A stretch of 64,000 nt of DNA from Paenibacillus taichungensis (lineage in GTDB: Bacteria; Bacillota; Bacilli; Paenibacillales; Paenibacillaceae): the NCBI RefSeq assembly GCF_013359905.1, contig NZ_JABMCC010000112.1, positions 62,001 through 126,000 on the forward strand, in the 5' to 3' direction. The position numbers and the translations under genes are program-made. The notes below the pieces were generated by a model, which searched no databases, was not told the DNA's origin, and saw only the letters and a list, made by a program, of their open reading frames with translations. Positions within the stretch are counted from its first letter, which is position 1, and each line of letters begins with the position of its first letter. Positions 17,337 to 27,037 of the stretch are shown here, one piece after another.

Positions 17337-18605
17337 TTATTTATTGAAAGTAACCTTCTCTGTACCGCTCTCCAAAATGATGGACATATCTCGAGGTTTT
17401 GTTTCCGCGATTTTGCGGCCACCTCTATACGAGTACAGTACACCAGCCTGTTTGCGAACAGCCTCGTATTCGTTCTCTGCTTCAAGAACGATGAAGTTGG
17501 CGGGTTTTCCTACTTCAATTCCGTATGCATCCTCAATATGCAACGTTCTTGCGCTGTTTTTCGTAATGAGGTCGACCGAATTTACGATTTGATCATAGCC
17601 CAGCAACTGCGAAGCATGAATACCCATGTGTAGTACTTGGAGCATGTTGCCCGTTCCTAGCGGATACCATGGATCGAAAATATCATCATGACCGAAACAT
17701 ACGTTAAGACCAGCTTCCTGCAGCTCTTTGACGCGAGTCAGACCTCTTCTTTTTGGATACGTGTCGAAGCGTCCTTGCAGGTGAATGTTGACCAACGGAT
17801 TGGAGACGAAATTGAGGTCAGCCATCTTCAGCAATCTGAACAATTTGTACGTATATGCGTCATTGTAAGACCCCATCGCCGTCGTGTGGCTTGCCGTTGT
17901 GCGAGAGCCCAGTCCACGTTCGTAGGCTTCCTTGGCAACAACTTCCACAAAGCGGGATTGCTCGTCATCGATCTCGTCGCAATGGATGTCGATCAGACGG
18001 TCGTATTTTTCGGCAAGGTCAAAAGCAACCTTCATCGAATCAACGCCGTATTCTCTCGTGAATTCGAAGTGCGGAATGCCGCCGACCACGTCAACGCCCA
18101 TTTTCAGTGACTCTTCCAGCAGTTCTGCACCGTTCGGATAGGAATGAATACCTTCCTGTGGGAAAGCCACAAGCTGGATGTCGATGTATGGTGCCATCTC
18201 TTCTTTAACTTCAAGCATCGCTTTGACTGCCGTCAAGCTTGGATCTGTAACGTCCACATGTGTCCGCACATGTTGGATCCCCTGCGCCATCTGCCATTTC
18301 AGTGCTGTTTTGGAGCGGGTTTTAACATCTTCATGTGTCAAGAATGCTTTGCGTTCCGACCAACGTTGGATGCCTTCAAATAGCGTTCCGCTCAAATTCC
18401 ATTCCGGCTCGCCAGCCGTTAACGTTGTATCCAGATGGATGTGAGGCTCAATGAATGGTGGCAGTACAAGTGAACCGTTGACGTCAAGTATTTCCTCATT
18501 TGCAGTGGCTTGCAGCTCCTGCGTAATTTGTTCGAACTTCCCTTCCTTGACAACGATATTCCATAGACCTTCTTTACCCCGCAATTTTGCGTTCTGTATA
18601 ATCAT
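17337..18605 (-). CDS. codA: Cytosine deaminase (amidohydrolase)
   Basis: Metal-dependent deaminase that converts cytosine to uracil plus ammonia, cytoplasmic, 422 residues. Metal and catalytic motifs of the CodA group are all present: PHIHLD near residue 57, [15 protein letters not shown] and the [14 protein letters not shown] segment with LQVLHMG after it. It overlaps the end of codB by 32 bases and ends just before a terminator, so it is the last gene of codBA. Isocytosine or 5-methylcytosine activity is possible in the family, but the permease partner and the PyrR control favour pyrimidine salvage. Confidence 0.94.
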   Translation of the reverse strand: MIIQNAKLRGKEGLWNIVVKEGKFEQITQELQATANEEILDVNGSLVLPPFIEPHIHLDTTLTAGEPEWNLSGTLFEGIQRWSERKAFLTHEDVKTRSKTALKWQMAQGIQHVRTHVDVTDPSLTAVKAMLEVKEEMAPYIDIQLVAFPQEGIHSYPNGAELLEESLKMGVDVVGGIPHFEFTREYGVDSMKVAFDLAEKYDRLIDIHCDEIDDEQSRFVEVVAKEAYERGLGSRTTASHTTAMGSYNDAYTYKLFRLLKMADLNFVSNPLVNIHLQGRFDTYPKRRGLTRVKELQEAGLNVCFGHDDIFDPWYPLGTGNMLQVLHMGIHASQLLGYDQIVNSVDLITKNSARTLHIEDAYGIEVGKPANFIVLEAENEYEAVRKQAGVLYSYRGGRKIAETKPRDMSIILESGTEKVTFNK

Positions 18606-19854
18606 TTATTTTCCCCTTTTCTTTGTTGGATTCTTTGTTAGGAACGATCAGCATCAACACGATGTAGGCCACCGCCGTACCGAGCAGTGCATTCAGTGGT
18701 GTTACTCCTGGAGCCAGCTGAGCAAACGCAACGCCGATGGCCCAAGCCACCATCGCTACCCAGTTTACAGTTTTGAAACTCATCTCGGCAAACGGTTTAT
18801 AGTTTCTGCGCTTCACGAAGAAATAGTCCGCGATGATGATGGCCCCAATGGACGGTACCGCCGCGCCCAGCACATTCAGGAAGCTGACGAAATTGTTGTA
18901 CATCCACATGGCAAATACTGTACCCACAATGCCGTTTACGATGACGAAGAACTTTTTCGAAATTTTAGTAATGTTGGCAAAACCCAATCCGGAGGCGTAC
19001 AAGGCGTTATCGTTGGTTGTCCAGATATTCAGTCCAAGAACGATGATCGCGGGAATGAGCAAGCCTTGCAGGAACATGACCTCCGAGATATCAGCCAGGT
19101 TATATGCCATTGCACCAACTGCCCCGAACAGAAACATAAGCGAGTTCCCAAGGAAGAAGGCAATAACCGTTGCGGTAACCGCCTGCTTGGACGTACGGGA
19201 AAACCGGGCAAAATCGGGCGTCAGCGTTCCGCCACTAATGAATGAACCGATACAAATGGTCAATGCTGCAGCCGCGGTGAGTGTCTCTGTCGGCGTGTAA
19301 TCGAGCAATCCTTGCAGACCTCCCAGCGATCCTGCACCTTTGAACATGGAGTAACCGCCGAGAATGGCAATAGCCGGAACCGCGATATAACCCAAGATGA
19401 CGAGCGACTTCATACCGAAGATGGCAGATGCCGTCATAGCAAGACCAAACAGCAAGATTAACAGGTACACGTTCCAATCCATCGCTTTGGCAACCGGAAT
19501 TGCGAACATGGCCACGCCTACCCCGAACCATCCGACCTGTGTAAAGCCAAGCAGGAACGATGGCAGGTACGATCCTTTCGCACCAAACGCATATTTAGCA
19601 AGTAAATGTGTGGAAAGACCCGTCTTGGCAGCGATATGTGCCAGTGCCCCTGTATAGATACCGAGCACCAAATTGCCAGCAAGCACGATGCCAATGAACT
19701 CCATAAACGTCAAACTGACTCCAAGCGTACCCCCTGCCAACATACTCGCCGAGAAGAAGGTGAAACCCAACATGACGGATAACGTCTTCCAAAAATGATT
19801 TCTCTGCGTTTTTGGCACCTCTTGCCATGAAAACTCTTGATCTTGTTTGCTCAT
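18574..19854 (-). CDS. codB: Cytosine permease (NCS1 family)
   Basis: Cytosine:cation symporter of 426 residues with twelve predicted membrane helices. It starts [14 protein letters not shown], and the NCS1 pattern follows ([44 protein letters not shown]). It brings cytosine in for deamination by CodA, whose gene overlaps its 3' end. The 5' leader carries a PyrR-binding loop and a terminator ending about 40 bases before the ATG, so uptake should be shut off when UMP/UTP is plentiful. Confidence 0.93.
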   Translation of the reverse strand: MSKQDQEFSWQEVPKTQRNHFWKTLSVMLGFTFFSASMLAGGTLGVSLTFMEFIGIVLAGNLVLGIYTGALAHIAAKTGLSTHLLAKYAFGAKGSYLPSFLLGFTQVGWFGVGVAMFAIPVAKAMDWNVYLLILLFGLAMTASAIFGMKSLVILGYIAVPAIAILGGYSMFKGAGSLGGLQGLLDYTPTETLTAAAALTICIGSFISGGTLTPDFARFSRTSKQAVTATVIAFFLGNSLMFLFGAVGAMAYNLADISEVMFLQGLLIPAIIVLGLNIWTTNDNALYASGLGFANITKISKKFFVIVNGIVGTVFAMWMYNNFVSFLNVLGAAVPSIGAIIIADYFFVKRRNYKPFAEMSFKTVNWVAMVAWAIGVAFAQLAPGVTPLNALLGTAVAYIVLMLIVPNKESNKEKGKINDYTERKIAG

Positions 19855-19890
19855 CAGAATACCTCCAGCTTAAAGTGTATCTGATACCAA

Positions 19891-20057
19891 AAAAAAGCAG
19901 AAAAAAGAGGCTACTCGTCAAGTTACACACTGACAAGTAGCCTCTTTTTGCATCATAATCCGCGCGAAGACGCAGAGCATCCCTGTGGGGATATGCCCTG
20001 ATTCACGCGTGATTATAAAATCCGCTGCCCTTGCCAGCCTCTCTGGACTGAATTAAA
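19891..20057 (-). promoter_or_regulatory. PyrR-dependent transcription attenuator upstream of codBA
   Basis: The minus-strand leader contains AGTCCAGAGAGGCTGGCAAG, then GGCAGCGGA (complement of 20021-20050). This matches the conserved PyrR-binding anti-antiterminator loop of Bacillus pyr leaders (AGUCCAGAGAGGCU..). Downstream, complement of 19905-19945, is a 14-bp stem GAGGCTACTTGTCA/TGACGAGTAGCCTC with one U-G pair, then T-runs: a strong terminator directly before codB. Between them, complementary blocks around ATAATC and GATTAT can form an antiterminator. With UMP, PyrR binding should favour termination; without it, codBA is read. Confidence 0.88.
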
Positions 20058-20205
20058 GGTACCAGTATTCAATTACATTTATTATTTTAGAAAACGCCAC
20101 AGATGTCAATGTCATTATTATCCAATGGTCATAAATCCCTTCTAAGATAAGCTATTTTTATACCTATTTAACTTTTCAAATGAACTAAAATTTATTAATA
20201 AAATC

Positions 20206-20246
20206 AAAGACCACGTAGTTTCCTTCAGAAGGTCAACGTGATCTTT
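20206..20246 (-). terminator. Terminator of the GH4 gene
   Basis: On the minus strand AAAGATCACGT pairs with ACGTGGTCTTT (one G-U), followed by a T-rich tail. It starts about 17 bases after the stop codon. Confidence 0.75.
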
Positions 20247-20262
20247 TATCATTATCTATACC

Positions 20263-21669
20263 TTAGGTATACTGCAGTCTGTCCTTGTACCAGACGTCGG
20301 GAATCATATCACGCTCCAGTTCCAACAATTCATGAATGATCTTGTCCGCGTCACTGATGGAATTCACGAGCGGATCGGTGAGCATCGCCCTTCTCAGCTT
20401 CTCGTAGCTCTGCTCCAGAACAGCTTCGACCGTCAGCTCATGTGTATCCAGTACAAGTTCTTGCATTCCTCTTACTCCACGCGGCATCTCGCCTACATGA
20501 ACTGGCTTAACTCCATCCATTCCCACATCGCACAGCACTTCCAGGAACGAATCGGCATTCATATTGGTTACCGCGCCTTGATTAAGCGTATTGATGAAAA
20601 ACTTCTTCCCCAAATTCCCTACCATGTTCTCAATGATATCAGTCGCATGGTCTGGGCCAAAGGTGCTCATGTAATCGGTAATCGGGATGTTCCCCTCAAG
20701 AAAGTCATCAACCTGACGCCACATTTCGTCGTGACGCTGATACCTGTCCTCTGTCTCCCAGATGGATAATGGCGGAATTGCGTCTGTAGTCTTGCCGAGA
20801 CCTTGCCAATATCGAACGTATTCCTTCGTATGCGCCGTGCAAGTGGGGATGATTCCGAAAATATCATACAGTTCGTAGGTAATCGCATCGTTAAAAATAG
20901 CTTTTGCTCCGCGATCACCGCCGTTGTTCTCATCACCTGCCATTTTGCGCATGGCTTCCGCGATTAGGGGCATCACATTTTTCCCTTCGAATTCCGCTTT
21001 AAGCAGCCAAGTGAAATGATTGACGCCAGCGATGCGGAAATCGAATTTCTGATCGATTTCATTGGTGAACTCGTCTGTCTTTTCGATGATTCCAGCTCTT
21101 ACAGCGTAATAGGCTTTCTTATGCGGCATATGATGACTATCGCACAGGGCAAACGATTTTAGCTTCGGCGCATAGCGATGTAGTGCGATGCCATGAACGG
21201 TAGACGGATTAATATAATTAATTACCCAGGCATCAGGACATAGCTCTTCAATGTCTCTGGCGCATTCCATAATAACCGGAAGCTCTCTCATTGCCCTAAA
21301 GATTCCACCCGGGCCAATCGTATCGCCAGAACACATGCGAATGCCGTATTTTAGAGAGACTTGGCAGTCAATTCCCCGGTATTTGACTGATTGCTCTGCA
21401 AAACTAAGCACAACGAAGTCCGCTCCCGGCAGCACTTGTCTTCGGTCTACCGAGCCCTCAATCTTTAAGGATACATTGTTTTCCCGGGCGACCCTCTCTG
21501 CAAGTGTTACCATTTTCGAGAGCCGCTCCTCGTCCGTATCCACTAAAGCCAAAGTTCCCTGGTTCAAGTATGGTGAGTGAACCATCTGCCAGATGGACTG
21601 ACGACCGAAAAACAGGCTGCCCGCACCAATAACAACTACCTTTGGATGTTGTGTGTTTGTAGCATTCAT
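20263..21669 (-). CDS. GH4 family NAD/Mn-dependent glycosidase (alpha-galactosidase/alpha-glucosidase/galacturonidase group)
   Basis: Cytoplasmic glycosidase of about 468 residues using the unusual GH4 redox mechanism with NAD+ and Mn2+. The N-terminal Rossmann motif is VVVIGAGSLFFG. The metal site is expected at Cys in ALCDSHHMPH and His in AGVNHFTW, and NYINPSTVHGIALH is the NP-containing sugar-binding stretch. The start MNATNTQHP follows GAGGAGGG; an ATG 25 codons upstream would place coding sequence over this SD. The divergent AraC-type regulator with a sugar-binding cupin probably controls it. Substrate within GH4 cannot be fixed from sequence; no transporter is adjacent. Confidence 0.9.
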   Translation of the reverse strand: MNATNTQHPKVVVIGAGSLFFGRQSIWQMVHSPYLNQGTLALVDTDEERLSKMVTLAERVARENNVSLKIEGSVDRRQVLPGADFVVLSFAEQSVKYRGIDCQVSLKYGIRMCSGDTIGPGGIFRAMRELPVIMECARDIEELCPDAWVINYINPSTVHGIALHRYAPKLKSFALCDSHHMPHKKAYYAVRAGIIEKTDEFTNEIDQKFDFRIAGVNHFTWLLKAEFEGKNVMPLIAEAMRKMAGDENNGGDRGAKAIFNDAITYELYDIFGIIPTCTAHTKEYVRYWQGLGKTTDAIPPLSIWETEDRYQRHDEMWRQVDDFLEGNIPITDYMSTFGPDHATDIIENMVGNLGKKFFINTLNQGAVTNMNADSFLEVLCDVGMDGVKPVHVGEMPRGVRGMQELVLDTHELTVEAVLEQSYEKLRRAMLTDPLVNSISDADKIIHELLELERDMIPDVWYKDRLQYT

Positions 21670-21837
21670 CAATAACCCTCCTCGTAACGATATAAATTCA
21701 TTATAGGTGAGTGGGCTGGAATCGGAATGTGTGATAGTTTTCAAAACATGTCATATGGTACGATAGTTAACAAGAGATAAATCCTTTGCTAGATTATTAA
21801 AAAAATGAAGGATGTCATAAAGTGGAGGGGTGATGAG

Positions 21838-22698
21838 TTGGATCAGACGCATGCAGGAATAGTAAATATGAGTATAATGGACGAACTTTCGGAGTATATC
21901 ACACTTCGCATGAGCTCCTATTTGGAACAAACTCACGACAGCAATTGGATGGAGCACAAGTCTCATTCCGATTATGATCTGTGGTTTATTACAGCAGGCT
22001 CCGTCCAGATCACCATCGATGGGATCGAACATATGGCGGACCCGGGTGACATTGTATTTTTTTATCCGGATATGCCCTATCTGGCTTCCACGACTGGAGA
22101 GCTGTGCCGATTCATATACATCCACTTTGATTTCAGCATTGCTGAGCAAAAGCGAATTCTGGGCGAGTTTCAACTGCCGGGCATCGTACCTGGCAACCTG
22201 GTTAGGGAGGAATCAACATTGTTCACCTCGTCCTATCTAAGGTTCAAGCAGGACAGCGGCGCTTCCGGAAGTCCGCTCTATTTGAAAGCTTCTCTGCTTC
22301 TCGTCATTGCAAAAATATTGGAGCTGCACGGGCAAGGTCTGTATAATGGTGAATTTCTAAAAGACCGAAAATCGAGGAAAACGGAAGGAAGTCTGGAGGT
22401 TCTGCAGAACGTATTCCCTTACGTGAATTCGAATCTGCATCGTGCCATCCGAGTTAACGAGCTTGCAGCCATTGCCGGTGTCTCTGAGAAATATTTTATT
22501 TCTTTGTTCAAGAAAATTCTGGGTATTACACCGGGACAGTACATCAATCAAATCAAGATGAACCGGGCACGGGACTATCTGTATGAGAAAAAATATACGG
22601 TCCAGCAAATTGCCGGATTTCTGGGCTATCCCGATCCCTTCACCTTCTCCAAAGCATTTAAAAAATTTTACAACGTGCCTCCTTCCAAATTTGAATAG
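21838..22698 (+). CDS. AraC-family regulator (cupin plus HTH)
   Basis: Transcription activator of about 286 residues. The N-terminal cupin-like sensing domain (ITAGSVQITIDG, DPGDIVFFYPDMPY) is followed by a C-terminal double HTH (VNELAAIAGVSEKYFISLFK; TVQQIAGFLGYPDPFTFSKA). The TTG start was chosen because GGAGGGG lies seven bases upstream; an ATG eleven codons earlier (21805) has no SD and would place GGAGGGG inside the gene. Divergent from the GH4 glycosidase, which is its most likely target; the ligand is probably a sugar related to the GH4 substrate. Confidence 0.88.
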   Translation: MDQTHAGIVNMSIMDELSEYITLRMSSYLEQTHDSNWMEHKSHSDYDLWFITAGSVQITIDGIEHMADPGDIVFFYPDMPYLASTTGELCRFIYIHFDFSIAEQKRILGEFQLPGIVPGNLVREESTLFTSSYLRFKQDSGASGSPLYLKASLLLVIAKILELHGQGLYNGEFLKDRKSRKTEGSLEVLQNVFPYVNSNLHRAIRVNELAAIAGVSEKYFISLFKKILGITPGQYINQIKMNRARDYLYEKKYTVQQIAGFLGYPDPFTFSKAFKKFYNVPPSKFE

Positions 22699-22716
22699 AG
22701 TGCCATAGCTAAACAA

Positions 22717-22746
22717 AGAGGCAACCGGTCTATGCCGGTTGCCTCC
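22717..22746. terminator. Hairpin between convergent AraC and phosphotransferase genes
   Basis: GAGGCAACCGG and CCGGTTGCCTC form an 11-bp perfect stem; TTTGTTT follows on the minus strand. It probably serves both converging genes. Confidence 0.7.
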
Positions 22747-22802
22747 ACATTTGGTTAGTCACTGGTTATTCATGCTTCAGGTGTAAGTCACTTCAGCGTT
22801 TC

Positions 22803-23918
22803 TCATAACGTAAAGGGTGCTTCACTCGAATATATGTCATGGAAAAATCCCCTGTACGGTATATCCTCTTCCAGACATTTAATGAGATACAACACTTCTT
22901 CGTTATCTTCCGGTTCTTCACCAGTATGCTGCATTTCCTCCAATTGACCTAGGATATTCTCCAAAAGGGTAACTTGAATAAATAAAGGCAGCATCTCCAA
23001 CATCGAATCTTCGATCTTGGTTTCGGAAGTATAACCAGCGAGGGCAGTTTCAAAATAATCATGCATGAACGCTTTGCGTTTACCGGCGTCAGGTTCGAAT
23101 TGTATCCAGCCCACACCGTGTGTCCATAGATCTGCCAGATCATACATATACCAACCGAAGCAGGAATTATCAAAATCATACACCGTGATTTGACCGGTAT
23201 CAAAATCGATTGAGTAATTCCCATCATTATAATCGAAATGGATCATCCCGAATGTTTCCTGGTTTGTATCCAAACCTTTTAAAGTATTCAGCAGTTCGAC
23301 CATCTTCTCCTTAAGCAGCGAGAATGATTCAGGTATCAAGTTATTGATATATTCACCTTTGTAATTATCAAAAAAATGATGCCGGCGATGAACGGGTACA
23401 TAGCTTTTGGATAGCTGATGCATTTTGCCCAAAACTTTGCCGCTATTATAATAGTATTCGGTAAGTGGAACACCTTCTCGGTACTGATAATTATTTTCTA
23501 CCAGCAACTTTCCCTTGGCCTTGTTAAACAGGCTGACAAAAAACGTATGATGATTATAAGTGATTTCTTCTAACAGATGGCCCTTTTTCGAGTTGACTAC
23601 ATTCGAGACACTTGCCCCGTGTTCAAATAAATAACGGACATACTCCAGTTCGGCAATGTAATCTTCCCGCTTTCTGTCAGGCAAAAAAGACACTCGGAGT
23701 ATGAGCGATTCACGCCCCTCTTGCTCACAGGTATAAACGACATTCCGCCCACCCTCATGAGGTGGAATAAGCTGAATGTTGTAACCCTCCAGATAAAACA
23801 GCTCGCATACCAATTCCAGTACGTGCGTATTGCTGATGTTAACAGCTTCGTTAAAGTTAATAATGATCTCCTCCAGTAAACATTGTCGGGACGATCTCCC
23901 GCACTGCAATGTCCACAA
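22803..23918 (-). CDS. APH/CotS-like phosphotransferase
   Basis: Small-molecule kinase of the aminoglycoside/choline phosphotransferase superfamily, up to 371 residues. The catalytic loop is MIHFDYNDGNYSID (HxDxxxxN type) and the metal-binding motif is YDFDNSCFGWYMYDLAD. The N-lobe contains SLILRVSF with the ATP-binding Lys apparently replaced by Arg. Homologues act on homoserine, sugars or spore-coat targets; resistance is not implied. The start is uncertain: the frame opens with TTG at 23918 without an SD, while a perfect GGAGGAG sits 17 codons inside, just before ATC-ATT-ATT-AAC, which suggests initiation at a rare ATT (residue I of INFNEAVNI). Confidence 0.8.
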   Translation of the reverse strand: MWTLQCGRSSRQCLLEEIIINFNEAVNISNTHVLELVCELFYLEGYNIQLIPPHEGGRNVVYTCEQEGRESLILRVSFLPDRKREDYIAELEYVRYLFEHGASVSNVVNSKKGHLLEEITYNHHTFFVSLFNKAKGKLLVENNYQYREGVPLTEYYYNSGKVLGKMHQLSKSYVPVHRRHHFFDNYKGEYINNLIPESFSLLKEKMVELLNTLKGLDTNQETFGMIHFDYNDGNYSIDFDTGQITVYDFDNSCFGWYMYDLADLWTHGVGWIQFEPDAGKRKAFMHDYFETALAGYTSETKIEDSMLEMLPLFIQVTLLENILGQLEEMQHTGEEPEDNEEVLYLIKCLEEDIPYRGFFHDIYSSEAPFTL

Positions 23919-24279
23919 AAGGAATCTTTGTTACGCAAATATCCTTCTGTGAACCTAAAGCACAATCACCTTGTTAGTCATTTGAAATTCGCTCCTTTTT
24001 GTTCAGATGCATATATCTTATCCTATAATTCCAAATTATTCTATTACTTTTGTTAGCACTGCTTCCACGTAATAATACCGAATCAAAATATCTGGGTCGT
24101 CGTCATTGATCCATGAGTAAAAAAAGATTTGGTGAAAAGTAAAAAAATGTGTCTATGTAAATGAAAAAAGATAATTCAGAGGAGATGTCACTTGGGATTG
24201 AATGCAGAACAAAAGAAAGACGACTATGAAACTTCCCATCCTTATTCCAATTCAGGTCTGGTTACTATCGATTTGGATT
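23919..24279. other. Intergenic region with a possible short plus-strand fragment
   Basis: Mostly AT-rich. AGAGGAG at 24178 followed by TTG at 24192 opens a frame of 31 codons (LGLNAEQKKDDYETSHPYSN, then SGLVTIDLDFI) that ends at the 3' end of the DUF3237 fragment. It is protein-like but far too short to assign; it may be the N-terminal scrap of a deleted gene. Confidence 0.3.
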
Positions 24280-24459
24280 TCATATGATCGGGGTTATAAC
24301 AGTAATTTGAGTATCTACCCCTCCATCAAGCACCATTCCCTCAAAATACTTTCCGGTCACATTCCCTGTAAATAAAAACATGACAACAGAATCATCCACG
24401 CTGTAATTCGAATGATTTCCAATGTTCACATGTACCGTGAACATTTCTTCTAATCTCAC
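24280..24459 (-). pseudogene. Truncated DUF3237-like gene (N-terminal part only)
   Basis: GGAGGTGG lies five bases before a GTG that opens VRLEEMFTVHVNIG, NHSNYSVDDSVVMFLFTG, NVTGKYFEGMVLDGGVDTQ, then ITVITPII and TGA. The TGKYFEG..L.GGVDTQ pattern is the N-terminal half of DUF3237 proteins, which normally run to about 140-160 residues. Here the frame stops at 59 codons and I do not see the remainder in other frames. The good SD means a short product may still be made. Confidence 0.6.
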
Positions 24460-24569
24460 GCGTTACCACCTCCAGATTAAGTTAATTATAACTCTACTCC
24501 TTATTTTGTAGGTAGCGAGGAATTACATGAGGGACAGCATGACCGGCGGAACCAAAGATCAAAATACCA

Positions 24570-24603
24570 AAAAGACTGATCCGTATTTGGAATCAGTCTT
24601 TTT
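24570..24603 (-). terminator. Terminator of the SLH-NagZ gene
   Basis: AAAAAGACTGATTCCAAATAC..GGATCAGTCTTTTT on the minus strand: a strong A/T-flanked stem beginning 20 bases after the stop. Confidence 0.8.
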
Positions 24604-24622
24604 CAACATCATTAATTGTGTT

Positions 24623-26887
24623 TTAATCCGCTCTCACCGGTAACTTGCCCTCAGCTTTCCGTTGGCCAACAAGCACTTTGATCCCAGCTGTCGTATTGGA
24701 CTCCTGCTTTCCATACACGGCAAGCCCTGAGCGCACATTCTGCAAATAAATCATCTCGTACGGATTGCCAAGCGACAATAGGGAGTAACGCTGATTACGC
24801 CTGTTCATCGTATCAATCAAGGTTTGATAATCGGACCAACCGAACTCACTGGCCACGTTACGGAACTGGTAAGAAGCGAGAATGACGTAGTCGGCCTGTC
24901 CAATCGCCTGGAGGGCTTCATTCGTCTTCCCTTGTCCAATAAGAGAAATTTCTGTCTTCAGGGATAGGTTACTTGCAGCTTGTTTCAGTTGCTTTTCAAG
25001 CTGCTTTGCCTGTTCCTGTTCGGCTGCGAGAATAACGACCCGGTCGCCTTGTTGAATTTGATCCGGAAGTACACCCTCACGGCTGGCCAGTACGGTGACC
25101 GCTCGCTCGGCAATTTCCTGCTCCACCGCACGATGCTGCTTCGATCCAATGACACCGTTAAGCTCGGTTAACTTTTGGGCTAGAGTCTGGCTGCGTTCAA
25201 ACAAACCATATTTGGCTTTCAACTCCAAAATTCGCTTCACTGAAGCATGAATGGTTTCGTCCGGGATCTTCCCGCTCTTCACTGCGTTCACGAGCGTTTG
25301 ATGTGCAACTGCCGGATCTTTTGGCATAAGGATGATATCAACACCTGCGGAAACAGCACGTTCCACGGCTTTATTCTCCCCAAAATGCTCCGCAATCGCA
25401 TTCATGGTAAAAGCGTCAGATATGATCAGACCTTCGTATCCCAGCTCCCCCCGAAGCAGTCCGGTCAGCACCTTTTTGGATAAGGTGGCAGGAATGGGCA
25501 CACTCTTTCCGTCTTTGAGTGAAGTGAGATGCTCGTTATCAATGGCCGGGAAAGCAATGTGTGCAGTCATGATCATCTCGACCCCGTTCTCAATCGCATC
25601 CCGAAATGGTTTTAATTCTACCGCATCAAGCCGTGCGCGGTTATGTGTTAGCACAGGCATACCGAGATGTGAGTCTACGGTCGTATCCCCATGCCCTGGG
25701 AAATGCTTGACTGCCGCGATCACACCGGATTGCTGTAGACCCTTTATCGTTGCGAGACCAAGCCGCGTCACCAAATCCGCGTCTGAGCCAAACGATCGTA
25801 TGCCAATGATTGGGTTGTCTGGATTGCTGTTAATGTCGAGCACTGGCGCAAAGTTAATCTGTATCCCCAGTGCCTTCAACTCCTCTCCTGTCAACTGACC
25901 AGCCGCTTCAGCTAGAGCTGTATCTCCCGTTGCGCCAAGCGCCATTTGCCCCGGCAGATTCGTCCCGCCCGGTATCCGCTTAACGACGCCTCCTTCTTGG
26001 TCGATGCTAAGAAATAAAGGAATGTCGCCGGCTTCCCTTTGCATGTCATGTGTGAACGTTGTAAGCTGCCTAATATCTACAATATTTTTGTCGAAAAGAA
26101 TAAGCCCGCCCAAATCTTGATCATGAATGCTGCGTTTCAGCCCTTCATGAACGTTCGTAGTCACTTTACCGTTCCATTGCCTAATGTCAGGCATAAGCAT
26201 CTGGCCGACTTGCTCGCTTACGGTCATATAGGATATCAGCTTGTCCCAATCTTGTGTACGAATGGCTGCTTCACGTTCGAACCGAATCACTCGTGACATA
26301 AATACAGCATATTCCGCTCGCGTGACCGTTTGATTCGGACGATAAGTACCATCCGAATATCCGCCGACCAAGCCGTTGGAGCTCAAGATCAGAATGGGCG
26401 CTTCAGCCCAATGTTGTTTTGTATCTGACCAATTAGCTGGTTGCTTGCCTTCCAAGAGTGAATACGCACGCGTAAGAAATGCTGCAGTTTCGGCACGGCT
26501 AAGCGGTGCATCCGGACGGAAGGAGCCGCCAGGAAATCCGCTGGCAAGTCCGTTTTTTGATGCTAACGCGATTTCCCGATAAAAGGGGTGAGTTGTCGGA
26601 ACATCCGAATAAGTCGTTGTACCTTCCACTGGTTTCTCCAGCTCTTGAGGATAAAGCTCTCGCACCATAAACGTGACGGCTTGCGCCCTTGTTACCAGCC
26701 CTTGGGGCTTAAATATTCCATTTCCATATCCTGCGACCGTTCCTCGTTCGGCCATATACTCGATACCGTCTTCTGCCCACTTCGAATGCTGAAGATCGGT
26801 AAAACGTTCTTCCGCATCTGCACTTCCTGCCCATATGAGCATAGAGCCGAGAACAGCACCGAATATCGCCATCATTTTTAGTTGCAT
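24623..26887 (-). CDS. Surface-anchored GH3 beta-N-acetylhexosaminidase (NagZ-like) with N-terminal SLH domains
   Basis: Exported enzyme of 754 residues. A signal peptide ends near GSADAEE. Three S-layer homology repeats follow at roughly residues 28-70, 90-135 and 150-195 (FTDLQHSKWAEDGIEYM; YSDVPTTHPFYREI; WSDTKQHWAEAPI), so the enzyme should hang on the cell-wall polymer. The GH3 domain has the NagZ His-Asp dyad motif KHFPGHGDTTVDSH and nucleophile Asp in IISDAFTMNAI, plus a GH3 C-terminal domain as in B. subtilis NagZ (YbbD). It removes GlcNAc from muropeptide or chitin-type fragments outside the membrane. Monocistronic with its own terminator. Confidence 0.93.
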   Translation of the reverse strand: MQLKMMAIFGAVLGSMLIWAGSADAEERFTDLQHSKWAEDGIEYMAERGTVAGYGNGIFKPQGLVTRAQAVTFMVRELYPQELEKPVEGTTTYSDVPTTHPFYREIALASKNGLASGFPGGSFRPDAPLSRAETAAFLTRAYSLLEGKQPANWSDTKQHWAEAPILILSSNGLVGGYSDGTYRPNQTVTRAEYAVFMSRVIRFEREAAIRTQDWDKLISYMTVSEQVGQMLMPDIRQWNGKVTTNVHEGLKRSIHDQDLGGLILFDKNIVDIRQLTTFTHDMQREAGDIPLFLSIDQEGGVVKRIPGGTNLPGQMALGATGDTALAEAAGQLTGEELKALGIQINFAPVLDINSNPDNPIIGIRSFGSDADLVTRLGLATIKGLQQSGVIAAVKHFPGHGDTTVDSHLGMPVLTHNRARLDAVELKPFRDAIENGVEMIMTAHIAFPAIDNEHLTSLKDGKSVPIPATLSKKVLTGLLRGELGYEGLIISDAFTMNAIAEHFGENKAVERAVSAGVDIILMPKDPAVAHQTLVNAVKSGKIPDETIHASVKRILELKAKYGLFERSQTLAQKLTELNGVIGSKQHRAVEQEIAERAVTVLASREGVLPDQIQQGDRVVILAAEQEQAKQLEKQLKQAASNLSLKTEISLIGQGKTNEALQAIGQADYVILASYQFRNVASEFGWSDYQTLIDTMNRRNQRYSLLSLGNPYEMIYLQNVRSGLAVYGKQESNTTAGIKVLVGQRKAEGKLPVRAD

Positions 26888-27037
26888 CTATTTCACTCCT
26901 GTTGATGTTCTTTGTAAGAAGAATAGACGCTATTGATGTATGTTTTGTTGCGTTGGGTCGCTGCTATTATCGCTTGGGTACATGATTAACACCTATGAAC
27001 ACTTGACTGTTATCTCACCATCTAAGATAATTACAGT

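Noticed and set aside
19891..20057. Purine riboswitch for codBA
   Set aside because: The leader lacks the purine aptamer core (three-way junction with conserved loops), whereas the PyrR loop sequence is nearly exact.
22803..23918. APH-like gene as an aminoglycoside resistance determinant
   Set aside because: Only generic kinase motifs are present and there is no resistance context; CotS-like or metabolite kinases share them.
25332..25898. 188-codon plus-strand frame opposite the SLH-NagZ gene
   Set aside because: Antisense to the strongly conserved GH3 domain, without SD or recognisable motifs.
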